Program-made: the position numbers and the translations under genes
The notes under the pieces: model-generated
Told to the model about the DNA's origin: nothing
Seen by the model: the letters and a program-made list of their open reading frames with translations, nothing else
The model's database searches: none
Part shown: positions 9,127 through 18,966 of the stretch, one piece after another
How the letters are laid out: each line of letters opens with the position of its first letter
Position numbering within the stretch: the stretch's first letter is position 1
NCBI GenBank assembly: GCA_003963435.1
Contig: RXJC01000003.1
Span: 62,001 to 126,000 of the forward strand
From: Bradyrhizobiaceae bacterium
GTDB lineage: Bacteria > Pseudomonadota > Alphaproteobacteria > Rhizobiales > Xanthobacteraceae
Reading direction: 5' to 3'
DNA: 64,000 nt

Positions 9127-10339
9127 ATGTCAGATAGTGTTTCCAACCGCGGCTTGCCGCTCACAACCAGGGGGGCATTGGTACTCGCCGCCTTTGCGAC
9201 CGCCCTGGCGTTCAGCATCATTCTGCCAAACCTGCCGTCGCGGATTGCGGCCGTGTCCGGCTTCGATGATCCCGCGACGATATCGCGGCATACAGGTCTC
9301 ATGACGGCGGCCTACACGGCTGCCATTTTCGTTTCCGCTCCCTTCCTTGGGAGGATCTCGGACGGCTGGGGCCGTCGACCGGTGCTCATCCTGGGTCTTG
9401 CAGGATTTTCCACCAGCCTGATGCTGTTCGAACTTGCAGGCGACTTGTTGCTTCTTTACACGGCGCGAGCGCTGGCCGGGGTTTCGGCAGCGGCAATCAC
9501 ACCCGTGGCGCTCGCGACCGTTGGTGACTGGTCGCCCGACGATGGGTGGCGTGCGCGGCGGTTCGCCTGGATTGGAGCGGCAACCATGATCGGCTTTATG
9601 GTTGGTCCGCTGCTCGGCGGCACCTTGTCCATCCTGAGTTCGAAGCAAGCTCAACTTGAGGCCGGAGCCCCGCTGTTTTGGCCAATCGTGCTTGCGCTGG
9701 TTAGCGCTTGCGTGATCGCGCGCACAGTTCCCGTCTCGAAGAGACCCTCCAGTTCACATGCCAATGCATACCCTCCGCGGAGCCGATGACCAACGAACCT
9801 CCAAGAGCTTGCTTGTGCTGGCCGCGATCGTTGCGGGCGCTGTTGCTGCTCTTGACGTTCACCTGGCCTTGCGCGGCAATCTTGGCTCAAGCGCCTCCGG
9901 GTTGACCATCGGATTGATGCTCGCCGAGTGCAGCGCTGTGATGCTGCTCGCCCAAATACTCGTGTTCTCGCCGGTTGTGCCGCCGAAGGCGACGCGCTGG
10001 TTGATCGCGCCCGCGCTGGGCATGCTTGGGATCGCTCTTGCTCTCGCCTCGGCCGCGACAACTGCGCCAGCACTTGCGCTTGGCGTCGGCGCGATTGCGA
10101 TGGCGGCGGGTGTGGCTGCCCCGATTATCACCTACTGGACCTCCCTGATTGCGGGCGAGCATCAGGGCGAGGATTTGGGCCGATGGATTGCGGTCACCAG
10201 CCTTGGTCAGGCCCTGGGGTCGGGCGCCGCCGGCCTGTTGCTGGCATATGGGTTGTCCAACGTCATGTTCGCTATCGCGAGCGCGCTGGCGCTCGCCGGG
10301 ATGATCATCGCCGCGTGGTTGGCAAAGCGGTTGGCATAG
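9127..10339 (+). pseudogene. MFS transporter split by a frameshift
   Basis: The first frame (ATG 9127 to stop 9789) gives the N-terminal half of a major facilitator: helices one to six with the GRISDGWGRRPVL loop-2/3 motif. The second half continues in another frame to 10339 with five to six more helices. The switch lies between 9716 and 9785, where both frames are open. A product could restart at ATG 9758, but a single-frame family protein of about 400 residues is expected. Either a real pseudogene or a sequencing error. The substrate is unknown. Confidence 0.75.
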
Positions 10340-10476
10340 CCCAACAACGGGATCAGCTGGTTTTCCGCAGAAATCGGGAGCTCCGCCGAGCCGGAATCGC
10401 CCGAGCGCGCCGAGTTGGCTCCCGGAACAAATAACTTCTCCCATGAGTCCGTAGCGATGTGCAGTCGGAAGCGGCA

Positions 10477-11871
10477 TCAGCGGCCATCGGGTGTGCGCAC
10501 CCCGAACCAGGAATCCCTGACCTGATGATAGTGCACCGACGGATCATAGGATTCTGTCGGCAATCCGAGAACGCCAGGAGCGAGCCGGCCAACGGCCGCG
10601 AGCAGCGCGTAGGAGGACGTCACCCGCTCCCGCTGAGTCATGACCAGGGCGATCCGCGCATTCAGCAGCTCCTGCTGAACCGTGAGCAGCTCGAGCGTGC
10701 TGCGCTGGCCGGCGCCGAACTCGCGCCGGACGGATTCGAGTGCGAACTCGGCCGCCTTCACCTGAGCTTGCGCCGAATCGACCTGCGCCCTCGTTGCAGC
10801 AACCGCGCTCCACGCCTGCACGACGGTGGCCCGTGCGAGCTTGCGCACCGCTTCAAGCGACAGTCGTTTCTGACCGGTCATTTCCTTCGATTGGCGGATC
10901 TTGGCGTACTCGCTGCCCCCCTGATAGAGAGGAATGACCACCCGGCTGATGATCGACGCATCGGTGCCCGTCGCCGGAAACATCAGATTCTGGTCGGGCA
11001 TGATGTCCCAGCGGCGTTTCACGCTACCTTCCAGCGTCACCATCGGGTACAGCGCCCCTTCGGCAATTTTGGTCTGCAGAAGCGCGATATCGACGCCGTA
11101 CATGGCGGCAAGAAGGGCCGGGTGCTGGGTGCGCGCAAGTGCGATGGCGGCCTCGAGCGTCGCAGGAGCAAAGCGATCCACCGGTTGGCCGGGCGTCAAT
11201 TTGCCGGGTTCGCTGCCGATTACGCGAGCGAATGTGGCGCGCGACGAGTTGTACGTCGCCTGAGCCGCGAGCACCGCTGTCCGCGCCGCGGCAAGGCGAG
11301 CTTCCACTTGCGCCACATCGGCAGTGGTCAGGTCACCGCTCGCTTGCCGGTTACGGACTAGGTTCAGTTGCTCTCCCAGTAGGTCGAGATTACGCTTCTG
11401 CAGTTCAAGGATCGCGGCATCGCGCAGTACATCCATATAGGCGGTCGCTGCATCCACCAGCACGGTCTGCTCCATGACGCGGAGCGCCTCCCGGCCGGCA
11501 AGCACCTGGTTCTCGGCCGCACGCACCCGGTTTGCCGTCTGGAATCCGTTGAAGATGGACTGGCTTGCCGTCACCCCGACGCCGCGAGGGGTGGTGGTCG
11601 AGCTTTGCTGCGCGCCATCGGCTCCCTTCTCGTTGAGGTAACGAGGACCGGCCTCCGCGGTCGCTTCGATGCGCGGGCGATAACCGGAGAGCGCCTGGGG
11701 CACCTCTTCGTCCGTCGCCCGCAGATTGGCGCGTTCCGCATTGAGCGTCTCGTTGTTGCGGTAGGCTTGAGCCAGTGCCCCGTCGAGCGTCTGCGCCGCA
11801 CCGCTGCGCCAAGACCAAACCGCGACGACCGCCATGGCCAGCAACCGAATTGACGTACGCGCAATGCTCAT
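10477..11871 (-). CDS. TolC-family outer membrane efflux protein
   Basis: About 464 residues. A signal peptide (SIRLLAMAVVAVWSWRSGAAQ) is followed by two repeats of the OEP type, as in TolC: LDGALAQAYRNNETLNAERANLRA and, in the second half, LARATVVQAWSAVAATRAQVD. Such proteins form trimers that link inner-membrane pumps to the outside. ATG 11871 is chosen, as the open frame to 12048 lacks sense before the signal peptide. No pump gene is adjacent; the nearest is the broken MFS gene, which is convergent. So its partner is unclear. Confidence 0.88.
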   Translation of the reverse strand: MSIARTSIRLLAMAVVAVWSWRSGAAQTLDGALAQAYRNNETLNAERANLRATDEEVPQALSGYRPRIEATAEAGPRYLNEKGADGAQQSSTTTPRGVGVTASQSIFNGFQTANRVRAAENQVLAGREALRVMEQTVLVDAATAYMDVLRDAAILELQKRNLDLLGEQLNLVRNRQASGDLTTADVAQVEARLAAARTAVLAAQATYNSSRATFARVIGSEPGKLTPGQPVDRFAPATLEAAIALARTQHPALLAAMYGVDIALLQTKIAEGALYPMVTLEGSVKRRWDIMPDQNLMFPATGTDASIISRVVIPLYQGGSEYAKIRQSKEMTGQKRLSLEAVRKLARATVVQAWSAVAATRAQVDSAQAQVKAAEFALESVRREFGAGQRSTLELLTVQQELLNARIALVMTQRERVTSSYALLAAVGRLAPGVLGLPTESYDPSVHYHQVRDSWFGVRTPDGR

Positions 11872-12152
11872 TGAAGTCCCCGGATCGCGATACCGAGCCA
11901 GGTCTGCTCCCCGCCCTCCGGCGTCGTCATGCGAGATTAACCAGCCCCCAAATGCGACAATAGCGTCTGGACGGGAGATGTGCAAAGCTCGCGCCCTTAG
12001 CGTTGGGCGCGCCGTGGGAAGTTTTCGGCGTTGTCGGGTCGCGCGCATTGCCTTCGGTGAATGGCTACGGGCACGTCATGCGTCACCGCTGGCGGCCCAA
12101 GCCGGACGCTGCCGATCCATGCGGGTGGGGCAAGTCCCTGAGGACGTTGATA
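11872..12152. other. Divergent spacer, tolC-like / HupH-like
   Basis: About 280 bases between two divergent genes. No palindrome of FixK type or sigma-54 site was seen. The promoters of both genes should lie here. Confidence 0.3.
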
Positions 12153-12614
12153 ATGACTGGCAACGGCAATTTCGTTTCTGATCCAATCATCGCGGCGCTG
12201 CTCTCGGAAGTGAGCGCAAAGTTGGCGGAGATCGTCGAATCGGGGACGAGCTTTCGCATCGATCTGCGCCGGCTTCCGTTGCCTGTAGGCGGTACCGCCG
12301 CGCTACGCGACTTTCTTGGCAACGGGCAGGTCGAGGCAAGTTTTAGGGGCGTGGGATCATGCATCTTTTCGGAAACGGCCGTGGCCGGCGTATGGTGGGG
12401 GCAGCAATACAACACCGGCGGTGATCTTGTCGGCGAATTTATCGAAATTGCCTATGTCCCTGAACTACTGAAGTGCGAGACCGACGAGATCGAACAGGCC
12501 ATGAAAGACCTTCGGCTCAAGATCCGCGAAGCTCAGCAGATTCGTGGTAGCGGGTCGGAATCGAGCTCCTCGACCAACCGTTCGCCGCCGAGCTCCGTTT
12601 CCAACACGACGTAA
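12153..12614 (+). CDS. HupH/HyaF-like hydrogenase expression protein
   Basis: About 153 residues. The central part (DFLGNGQVEASFRGVG..., FSETAVAGVWWGQQY, GEFIEIAYVPELL) resembles the C-terminal conserved region of HupH/HyaF proteins, which assist small-subunit maturation of NiFe hydrogenases. It is shorter than classical HupH (about 280 residues), holding only that domain. It is on the opposite strand to the hyp operon and its 3' end overlaps the hypE 3' end by 82 bases. The family link is by motif only. Confidence 0.7.
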   Translation: MTGNGNFVSDPIIAALLSEVSAKLAEIVESGTSFRIDLRRLPLPVGGTAALRDFLGNGQVEASFRGVGSCIFSETAVAGVWWGQQYNTGGDLVGEFIEIAYVPELLKCETDEIEQAMKDLRLKIREAQQIRGSGSESSSSTNRSPPSSVSNTT

Positions 12615-13573
12615 GGCCCATCTTCGCCCACGACGCCGATTTCCGCTGCGTCTTCTCCACCCGGCAGGCCGCGCCAAGCCTGCACCAGCCGTTCGGCTGA
12701 CGGGGAATCGGCGACAGCCACGATCCTGCCCTCACAGGCTAGATAGAGCGGATTATAGCCGAGCATATCGCAGACGGCCTGCACTTCATCGCGCAGCGGA
12801 ATCTTACGCTCGAACAGGCGCACGGTTTTTGCTGTTGATCGAACGATCTCGTGGGCGACGCTTGCCAGTCCGCCCCGGGTCGGGTCGCGCATGAATCGGA
12901 TGCCCTGCTGCATTAGGGCGCTTCTAGCAAGCGGCAGAACGCTGGCGCAGTCCGACTGTAGCGTTCCCGTGAGACCAAATTGCTTGCGGGCAAGCAGGAC
13001 GGCCGTTCCATGATCGCCGATCGAGCCACTGGCGATGATGCGATCGCCAGGGAGGATCTGATCGAGGCCAAGGGCGATGTCAGGGCTGCGAAATCCAAGC
13101 CCGGTTGTCGCCAGATAAAGCCCGCCACCCTCGCCATTGCGGAGGACTTTGGTGTCGCCCGTCACCACCTTGACCGATGAGGCCCGCGCCGCGGCGGCCA
13201 TGGATGCGACAAGGCGCTCGAGGCGCTCCCGTTCGAAGCCCTCCTCGATGAAGCAGTTCAGCGCGATGTAGAGCGGCTCTGCTCCCGACACTGCGAGGTC
13301 ATTGACGGTGCCGTTGATCGCCAGACTTCCGATGTCGCCACCTGGAAACTCCAGCGGATCCACCGTAAAGCCGTCCGAGGTCAGGGCCGGAAAACTGCCG
13401 GCTGGCAGCATCGGTAAGATCGCTGCATCGGCACTTGTATCGAACAGGTCGTTGTGGAGATGTCGGCGGAAGACCTGTTCAATCAGCTCACGCATCCTTC
13501 TGCCGCCATTGCCGTGCGCCAGCGAAATGCGGCTCAGGTCGCGCGAGGAGTGCTTGGCGTCACCAGGTTTCAT
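12533..13573 (-). CDS. hypE: Hydrogenase maturation protein HypE
   Basis: About 346 residues of the PurM/AIR-synthase-like fold. HypE dehydrates the carbamoyl group on its C-terminal Cys to a cyanide ligand for the NiFe site. The required tail PRIC is present at the very end. Other marks: LAHGNGGRRMRELI, VTGDTKV and RDPTRGGLASV. It receives carbamoyl from HypF, whose stop overlaps the hypE ATG (ATGA at 13570-13573). Last gene of the hup-hyp operon; its 3' end overlaps the convergent HupH-like gene. Confidence 0.96.
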   Translation of the reverse strand: MKPGDAKHSSRDLSRISLAHGNGGRRMRELIEQVFRRHLHNDLFDTSADAAILPMLPAGSFPALTSDGFTVDPLEFPGGDIGSLAINGTVNDLAVSGAEPLYIALNCFIEEGFERERLERLVASMAAAARASSVKVVTGDTKVLRNGEGGGLYLATTGLGFRSPDIALGLDQILPGDRIIASGSIGDHGTAVLLARKQFGLTGTLQSDCASVLPLARSALMQQGIRFMRDPTRGGLASVAHEIVRSTAKTVRLFERKIPLRDEVQAVCDMLGYNPLYLACEGRIVAVADSPSAERLVQAWRGLPGGEDAAEIGVVGEDGPYVVLETELGGERLVEELDSDPLPRIC

Positions 13574-15840
13574 GGGGCTTTCCGCGCAGAAAATTCAACG
13601 ACCTGACCATAACTCAGTCCACCGTCATTCATCGGTATGCGTTCATGCAAGAGAACCTGGAAGCCGTGGCTGATCAGAGCGGCCGCCGCATGCTCGGTGA
13701 GCAGCTTGTTCTGGAACACGCCGCCCGTCAGTCCGATGATACTGGTGCGATTGGCCGCGCCATGATGCAGGGCCTCGCGAACCAGGGTTGCTGACAATGA
13801 ACCGTGGAAGCGTCCGAGCCGCTCGCCAACGGACAAGGACGAATCCACGAGCATTGGAACCAGGGGAGTCCAGTCGATCCGCCGGATCTCGCCCTGGGGG
13901 CGGACCGGCAGAGCGGGCTCGGTGATGACTTCACCTGACATGCTCTCAGCCAGCGCCGGCGCCTGGCCATCGTAACTGCAGTGCTCGATGAGGCCCACCA
14001 TTGCTGCGGCGGCATCGAACAATCGACCGACCGAGCTGGACATCATGCCGGCCCCGGCAGCCCAGGCACGGCGGTAGGCGGCTGCATGGGTGTGGACGCA
14101 GTCCCACCTATGATCGGCTTCCAACGACAGCGTGTACGCGCTGCGCCACGGCTCGACTGCAACGCGGTCGCCGCCGATGAGCCGAAACGGACGCAGGCTG
14201 CCGACCCTCTGCCATTGTCCGGGCGACCCGTACAAGGTCTCGCCGCCCCACAAGGTGCCATCGGTCCCAAGCCCCAGACCGTCCCAGGTGAACGCCAGCA
14301 TCTTCTCCTTGCAACCATGCTCCCCGGCCAGCGCAGATGCGTGCGCTACATGGTGCTGGATCCCGATTGCGGGCACTTCTTGCCGCAGAGCCCATCGCGT
14401 CGTCGTGAAATCCGGATGAGCATCGTGGAGGATACATGTTGCATCCGTCGCATAGAGTCTTTGAAGATCGCTAGCTACCTGCTTCAGCGTTGTTTGTGAG
14501 CGCAAGGATCCCATGTCCCCAATGTGTGGCGACACGACGACCCGGTCGCCTAGCCCGAGCGCCACCGTCGCCTTGAGTTGACCTCCGCAGGCGAGCACGG
14601 CGTCAGCCGCCGCATAGGCGTTGTGCAGGATGATGGGTGCCGAACCGCGGCCGAGCCTGATCGATCTGGTCCGCCCGCCCATCACCCGCCAGACCGGATC
14701 GTCGGCAGGGCGCTGGATGGGACGATCGTGGTGCAGGAAGGCGTCGCAGCAGCGGGCGAGCCGCTCCTCGGCCTCGTCCGGATCGGTGATCACAGGTTCG
14801 CCGCTGATGTTGCCGCTCGTCGCGACCAGCACACCATCAAATTCGCTCAGGATCAGGTGGTGCAACGGGCTATAGGGCAACATCAACCCGACCTGGCCAA
14901 GTCCGGGCGCAACGGCAGCCGCGACCGGCGCGCCCGCGCGCCGCCGCACCAGGACGATGGGCCGAACGGGGTCGCAGAGGGCCGCTTCTTCGATTTCATC
15001 GAGATCAGCGATCGTTCTGGCAAATCGATGCCGGTCGTTGCCGCCCGGCACCATCACGGCAAGCGGCTTGTCAGGGCGTCCCTTCCTGTTGCGAAGCCTG
15101 AGCACCGCAGTCTCATTCGTCGCATCGCACATCAGGTGGTACCCACCGATACCGCGAACGGCCACTGTCAGGCCGTAGCGCAAGGCCTCGACAGAGGCGG
15201 CGAGTGCTTGTTCGCTGCCGGATATCTCCTCGCCATTCGCCGTCCTGAAGACCAATTTCGGACCGCATTCGGGACACGCCAAAGGCTGCGCGTGAAACCG
15301 GCGGTCCTGCTGGTTCTCAAACTCGTGCCGGCAGTTTCGGCACAGTTCGAAGCCCGCCATCGAGGTGTTGGTGCGATCGTAGGGCAGGGCGGTGATAATG
15401 GTGTATCGCGGGCCGCATTGGGTGCAATTGGTGAAAGGATAGCGGTACCTGCGCTCTGATGGATCATCTATCTCGGCGAGACAGTCGTCGCAGAGGAACA
15501 AATCGGGCGGTAGCTCCGCATCGCGAGTCGAACCAGATTTGCTTGCGAGGATCGAAAATTCGCAACAATCGGCTCGTGGGCGCGGGCTAACCGACCTAAT
15601 CATCGGCCGCGCCAGCGGTGGCGTTTGGGCGATCAGGCCGGCCGCAAAGCGGTCGAGCGCGTCAGGCTCGCCACTGGCAAGCACGGACACATGGCTCGCC
15701 TCGTTCTTCACCCAGCCCACGATCTGGTGAGCGTCCGCGAGACGCTTCACGAACGGTCGAAATCCAACACCCTGGACACGACCCACGATTTCGAACAGCC
15801 TTGTCTCACCGCGCGATTCGATGGTCTCATTCCTGTTCAT
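13570..15840 (-). CDS. hypF: Carbamoyltransferase HypF
   Basis: About 756 residues, normal for the family. Domains in order: acylphosphatase-like (VGRVQGVGFRPFVKRLA, about 20-105), two zinc-finger pairs (CDDC, CTQC, CRNC, CPEC), YrdC-like domain, and a Kae1-like carbamoyltransferase domain with IQHHVAHASAL. It makes the carbamoyl group that HypE turns into CN. ATG 15840 overlaps the protease stop (ATGA). Its stop overlaps hypE. An open frame extends upstream to 15960 but the ATG matches the expected N-terminus. Confidence 0.96.
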   Translation of the reverse strand: MNRNETIESRGETRLFEIVGRVQGVGFRPFVKRLADAHQIVGWVKNEASHVSVLASGEPDALDRFAAGLIAQTPPLARPMIRSVSPRPRADCCEFSILASKSGSTRDAELPPDLFLCDDCLAEIDDPSERRYRYPFTNCTQCGPRYTIITALPYDRTNTSMAGFELCRNCRHEFENQQDRRFHAQPLACPECGPKLVFRTANGEEISGSEQALAASVEALRYGLTVAVRGIGGYHLMCDATNETAVLRLRNRKGRPDKPLAVMVPGGNDRHRFARTIADLDEIEEAALCDPVRPIVLVRRRAGAPVAAAVAPGLGQVGLMLPYSPLHHLILSEFDGVLVATSGNISGEPVITDPDEAEERLARCCDAFLHHDRPIQRPADDPVWRVMGGRTRSIRLGRGSAPIILHNAYAAADAVLACGGQLKATVALGLGDRVVVSPHIGDMGSLRSQTTLKQVASDLQRLYATDATCILHDAHPDFTTTRWALRQEVPAIGIQHHVAHASALAGEHGCKEKMLAFTWDGLGLGTDGTLWGGETLYGSPGQWQRVGSLRPFRLIGGDRVAVEPWRSAYTLSLEADHRWDCVHTHAAAYRRAWAAGAGMMSSSVGRLFDAAAAMVGLIEHCSYDGQAPALAESMSGEVITEPALPVRPQGEIRRIDWTPLVPMLVDSSLSVGERLGRFHGSLSATLVREALHHGAANRTSIIGLTGGVFQNKLLTEHAAAALISHGFQVLLHERIPMNDGGLSYGQVVEFSARKAP

Positions 15841-16352
15841 CAGAGCGCCGCGAGCCGATCGGCGCGGACCCATTTGCGAGCCAGGCGCAGCACCAATCCG
15901 GCGGCCAACGGCACCGCCGTTGCGACTCGGTCGCTCAGGCCTTCGCCCCAATCGATGCATTGAGGATGAATACCGATCAGCGCGCGACGATGCGGCAGAA
16001 GGTCCTCCATCCGAGCCATGTCGAACAGTTCCTTCAGCCCGATCTCGTGCGCGGTATGCTTCGAGGTGCCGAGGAACGCGTCGAGCTCGTCACCAACCAG
16101 GCCGCGAACCGCTCCAGCCTCATCTCCGATCATCGCAGCATCGATGACGATGAGACTTCCGGCGGTTTCGATGACCGGCAGCAGATTGAAACTCAGGGTA
16201 CCGCCGTCGACGATCGCCAGCTTTGCGCTTGGTTCCGGACAGTCACGCAGGTACCGGATCACGTGAACGCCTACCCCTTCATCACCGAGGAGCACGTTGC
16301 CGATGCCCACGACAGTGACTGCTAGACCAGCGGCATGCGGTGCGGAGGACAT
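15840..16352 (-). CDS. Hydrogenase maturation protease, HyaD/HupD type
   Basis: About 170 residues. This endopeptidase clips the C-terminal tail of the large subunit after nickel insertion. Expected nickel ligands can be seen: Glu in GNVLLGDEGVG, Asp in VIDAAMIGDE and His in KHTAHEIGLKEL. It lies between hypD and hypF, six bases after hypD and overlapping hypF. Likely substrate is the large subunit at 19809-21602, which ends in a 15-residue tail after DPCLACAVH. Confidence 0.9.
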   Translation of the reverse strand: MSSAPHAAGLAVTVVGIGNVLLGDEGVGVHVIRYLRDCPEPSAKLAIVDGGTLSFNLLPVIETAGSLIVIDAAMIGDEAGAVRGLVGDELDAFLGTSKHTAHEIGLKELFDMARMEDLLPHRRALIGIHPQCIDWGEGLSDRVATAVPLAAGLVLRLARKWVRADRLAAL

Positions 16353-16358
16353 CGGCGC

Positions 16359-17492
16359 TCACCTTGCTGCGCGGGCCACGCTGCCGCCCGCAAAGGCATG
16401 GCAGCCGCTGCGGTAGCCGGCAGTCCACCACACATGGCAGGCCCCTTCGTCCGACACCATGCAAGGACCTATCGGCGATTCGGGCGTACAGGCAGAACCG
16501 TACAATCGGCAATCGGTTGGCAGGACTTTGCCGAGAATGACCCGCGCGCAGTCGCAACCTGGGGGCATTTCGCCACGACGAGGGCGTTCTGTTGCTTCGT
16601 CCAACGGAAAATCTATCCTTGCATCGTGGTCGGCATATTCGGGCCGGAGGCGGAAGCCGGATCGGGGGATGACGCCGATGCCGCGCCAGGCGGCGTCCGT
16701 CACCTCCAGTGTTTCGGTAAGATACCGGCGTGCGACGGCATTACCACCGGGCCTGACACTCTTGGGATAGCAGTTATCGAGAAAGTACCGGCCTTCGAGC
16801 CGCTGCCGAAGCGTCGAATAGGTGGCCGCCAGCAAGGCGTCAGCCGTGAAGCCCGCGATCGCGGCGGGCATGTGGTGACCGCGAACCACGAACTCCCATT
16901 CCTCGGGGCCCATGACGGTTGCGACGTGCCCCGGCGCGATCAAAGCGTCAAATCCCGGTTGTTCGGACTGAAGGAGCATGGCGACCGCTGGCCATGTCAG
17001 CCGCCCGGAAATCAGCAGCTTAAGATTCGGCGGAAGGCCCATCGCGATCAGCGCCGCGACGGGAGCAAGAGTGGTTTCAAAGCCGGCGACGAAGAAAACC
17101 ACCGTTTTGCGCGGATTCTCCCTGGCAATAGCGGCAGCTTCGCTCGGACTCGCGACGGGGCGAACGTCCGCGCCGAGCGCGATTGCCTGTTCAAGGGAGC
17201 GCGGCTGGGCCTTCGGTCCATTGACGGGGACGCGAAGCATATCGCCGAACGCAGCCAGGATGACGGACTTTGTCAGCGACAGTTGGATAGCATGGAAGAC
17301 ATCCTCTTCCGGGCAGACGCAAACCGGGCATCCGGGTCCCGGAATCAGCTGCACCGCAGGCGGAAGCAGGCTTCTGATGCCTGAGGTCGCAATCGTCCGC
17401 TCATGACCACCGCACACGTTGAGGATCCGAATCGGCCGATCGAGCGGGAGATCCTTGATCCGGTCCAGCCAAATGCGAGCAGGCGAGCTCAT
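16359..17492 (-). CDS. hypD: Hydrogenase maturation protein HypD
   Basis: About 377 residues. HypD is the 4Fe-4S scaffold on which, with HypC, the Fe(CN)2CO unit forms. Key Cys motifs: NVCGGHE, GPGCPVC and the C-terminal cluster region CDCARVILG...CRLYGSAC...CMVSDEGAC. The block FFVAGFETT is typical. ATG 17492 chosen over the TTG one codon earlier. It follows hypB by 15 bases in the same operon. Confidence 0.96.
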   Translation of the reverse strand: MSSPARIWLDRIKDLPLDRPIRILNVCGGHERTIATSGIRSLLPPAVQLIPGPGCPVCVCPEEDVFHAIQLSLTKSVILAAFGDMLRVPVNGPKAQPRSLEQAIALGADVRPVASPSEAAAIARENPRKTVVFFVAGFETTLAPVAALIAMGLPPNLKLLISGRLTWPAVAMLLQSEQPGFDALIAPGHVATVMGPEEWEFVVRGHHMPAAIAGFTADALLAATYSTLRQRLEGRYFLDNCYPKSVRPGGNAVARRYLTETLEVTDAAWRGIGVIPRSGFRLRPEYADHDARIDFPLDEATERPRRGEMPPGCDCARVILGKVLPTDCRLYGSACTPESPIGPCMVSDEGACHVWWTAGYRSGCHAFAGGSVARAAR

Positions 17493-17507
17493 CAAGCCTC
17501 TCCTGCT

Positions 17508-18299
17508 TCAACCGGGGTGGTTGCGATTGAGGAATAGGCCGGCGCGATGATCGGCCAGACGCTGGCGGAGCCATGCCAGCCATTCGCCCACGTCAACCGA
17601 CTTGGCCACCGACGTTCTCAGAAGCGGACCGTCGTAACCTGATGCCTTGAGCGTTGCTGCTGCTCGATCCACCTGAAAGTTGTCCAGGTACGGCAAAAGA
17701 TCCGATTTCGTGAGCATCACGAGATCGCTCTTGCGGAAGATGATCGGATATTTGGCCGGCTTGTCGTCACCTTCCGTGGCCGACAAGAGCGTAACATTGC
17801 AGTGCGCTCCAAGATCGAATGAAGCGGGGCATACCAGATTGCCCACATTCTCAATGAACAAAACGTCGACGCCGTTCAGATCGAGCTCATGGAGCCCGTG
17901 ATGCACCATGGTCGCATCGAGATGACAGGCGCCGCCGGTCGTAATCTGGAGGGCGGGGACCCCCTTTGCTCGGATCCGGGCAGCATCGTTCTCGGTTTCA
18001 AGGTCGCCCTCGATGACGGCGAAACCGAGTTCGGGGCCGAGAGCATCAATTGTTGCTTCGAGAAGCGAGGTTTTGCCGGATCCGGGGGAGGACATCAAAT
18101 TGATCGCAAGCACACCGCTCTCATCGAAATGCTGCCGGTTGTGGCTGGCGATCCGATCGTTGGCGGCGAGAATATTGCGGATCACGCCTTCCTCGTGGGC
18201 AAGCCCGTCTACCGACGCAATTGTGCTATCTTCCGAACCCCTATGTGGAAGATGAAGCCGGTGCTTGTTGTTGGCGGCGCAGCCGCAATGGCTACACAT
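17508..18299 (-). CDS. hypB: Nickel-inserting GTPase HypB
   Basis: About 263 residues. The N-terminus has the high-affinity nickel motif CSHCGC; no long His-rich tract follows, so strong nickel storage is unlikely. G-domain marks: SSPGSGKTSLLE (P-loop), the metal-site pair in GGACHLD, ENVGNLVCPASFD and TKSDLL. It hands nickel to the large subunit together with HypA. Its start overlaps the hypA end by eight bases. Confidence 0.96.
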   Translation of the reverse strand: MCSHCGCAANNKHRLHLPHRGSEDSTIASVDGLAHEEGVIRNILAANDRIASHNRQHFDESGVLAINLMSSPGSGKTSLLEATIDALGPELGFAVIEGDLETENDAARIRAKGVPALQITTGGACHLDATMVHHGLHELDLNGVDVLFIENVGNLVCPASFDLGAHCNVTLLSATEGDDKPAKYPIIFRKSDLVMLTKSDLLPYLDNFQVDRAAATLKASGYDGPLLRTSVAKSVDVGEWLAWLRQRLADHRAGLFLNRNHPG

Positions 18300-18714
18300 G
18301 CGGCGCCTCCTCCGTGTTCAGGTTCGCCGATCCGCCGGCTGCTGGTGGATCCGAGGTGCGGGGGATGCCGGTTCCGGTAAATTCGACTGCCGCGATCGAC
18401 AGTTCGTCGCCGCCGATGACATTTACTCGAAATGAACCGCAGCACGCGCAAAGCAAGCGATTGGGGCGTGTCACGTTTTCCAGGCCGCACTCCGTGCATT
18501 TGACACGTGGATCGCAGCGCTCGATCGTCAGATACGCATGTTCCGCTTTCGTGCCCGAACGCGCGACCTCGAATGCGCGAACAAGCAGGCCTGGGTCCGT
18601 ACCCGACAGCTCACCGACGCGGATTGCGATATGCGCAATGCTGTCCTCGCCCGCCTCCTGCGCGAGGCGCTCGACTTCGGAAATCAGAGCCCAGCACACC
18701 GAAAGCTCATGCAT
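18292..18714 (-). CDS. hypA: Nickel chaperone HypA
   Basis: About 140 residues. It starts with the nickel-binding MHELSVC and carries the zinc site CTECG...CACCGS. The C-terminus is about 20 residues longer than a typical HypA and ends in a Pro/Gly-rich tail (TGIPRTSDPPAAGGSA). ATG 18714 overlaps the hypC end, and its stop overlaps hypB. Works with HypB in nickel delivery. Confidence 0.94.
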   Translation of the reverse strand: MHELSVCWALISEVERLAQEAGEDSIAHIAIRVGELSGTDPGLLVRAFEVARSGTKAEHAYLTIERCDPRVKCTECGLENVTRPNRLLCACCGSFRVNVIGGDELSIAAVEFTGTGIPRTSDPPAAGGSANLNTEEAPHV

Positions 18715-18949
18715 GCGAGTGGTTGTCCCCTGCGGCCAGCATGGCGTCGAAGACTTCCCAGGTGGACTTGGCCTCCCGCTCGTCGATGAGCTGGATCGCA
18801 TAGCCCAGGTGAACCAGGACGTGGTCACCGACCGAGACGTCCTGGTCCTGTAGCAGGAACAGGTTCACCTCGCGAGAGACGCCTTTGACGGAGCATTGCG
18901 CGAGGAATCCTTCGATTCTATCCACCCGCATGGGGATGGCGAGGCACAT
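18707..18949 (-). CDS. hypC: HypC/HupF-family chaperone
   Basis: 80 residues starting with the diagnostic MCLAIPM, whose Cys2 binds iron in the HypC-HypD complex. The rest (SREVNLFLLQDQDVSVGDHVLVHLGYAIQLID) fits the OB-like HypC fold. Only one HypC-type gene is in the window, so it probably serves both as HypD partner and as large-subunit chaperone. It follows the cytochrome gene by 17 bases and overlaps hypA. Confidence 0.95.
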   Translation of the reverse strand: MCLAIPMRVDRIEGFLAQCSVKGVSREVNLFLLQDQDVSVGDHVLVHLGYAIQLIDEREAKSTWEVFDAMLAAGDNHSHA

Positions 18950-18966
18950 GATAGTTCTCCGACGAT

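Noticed and set aside
16335..17384. 349-codon open frame opposite hypD
   Set aside because: hypD is certain on the other strand; this frame has no likeness.
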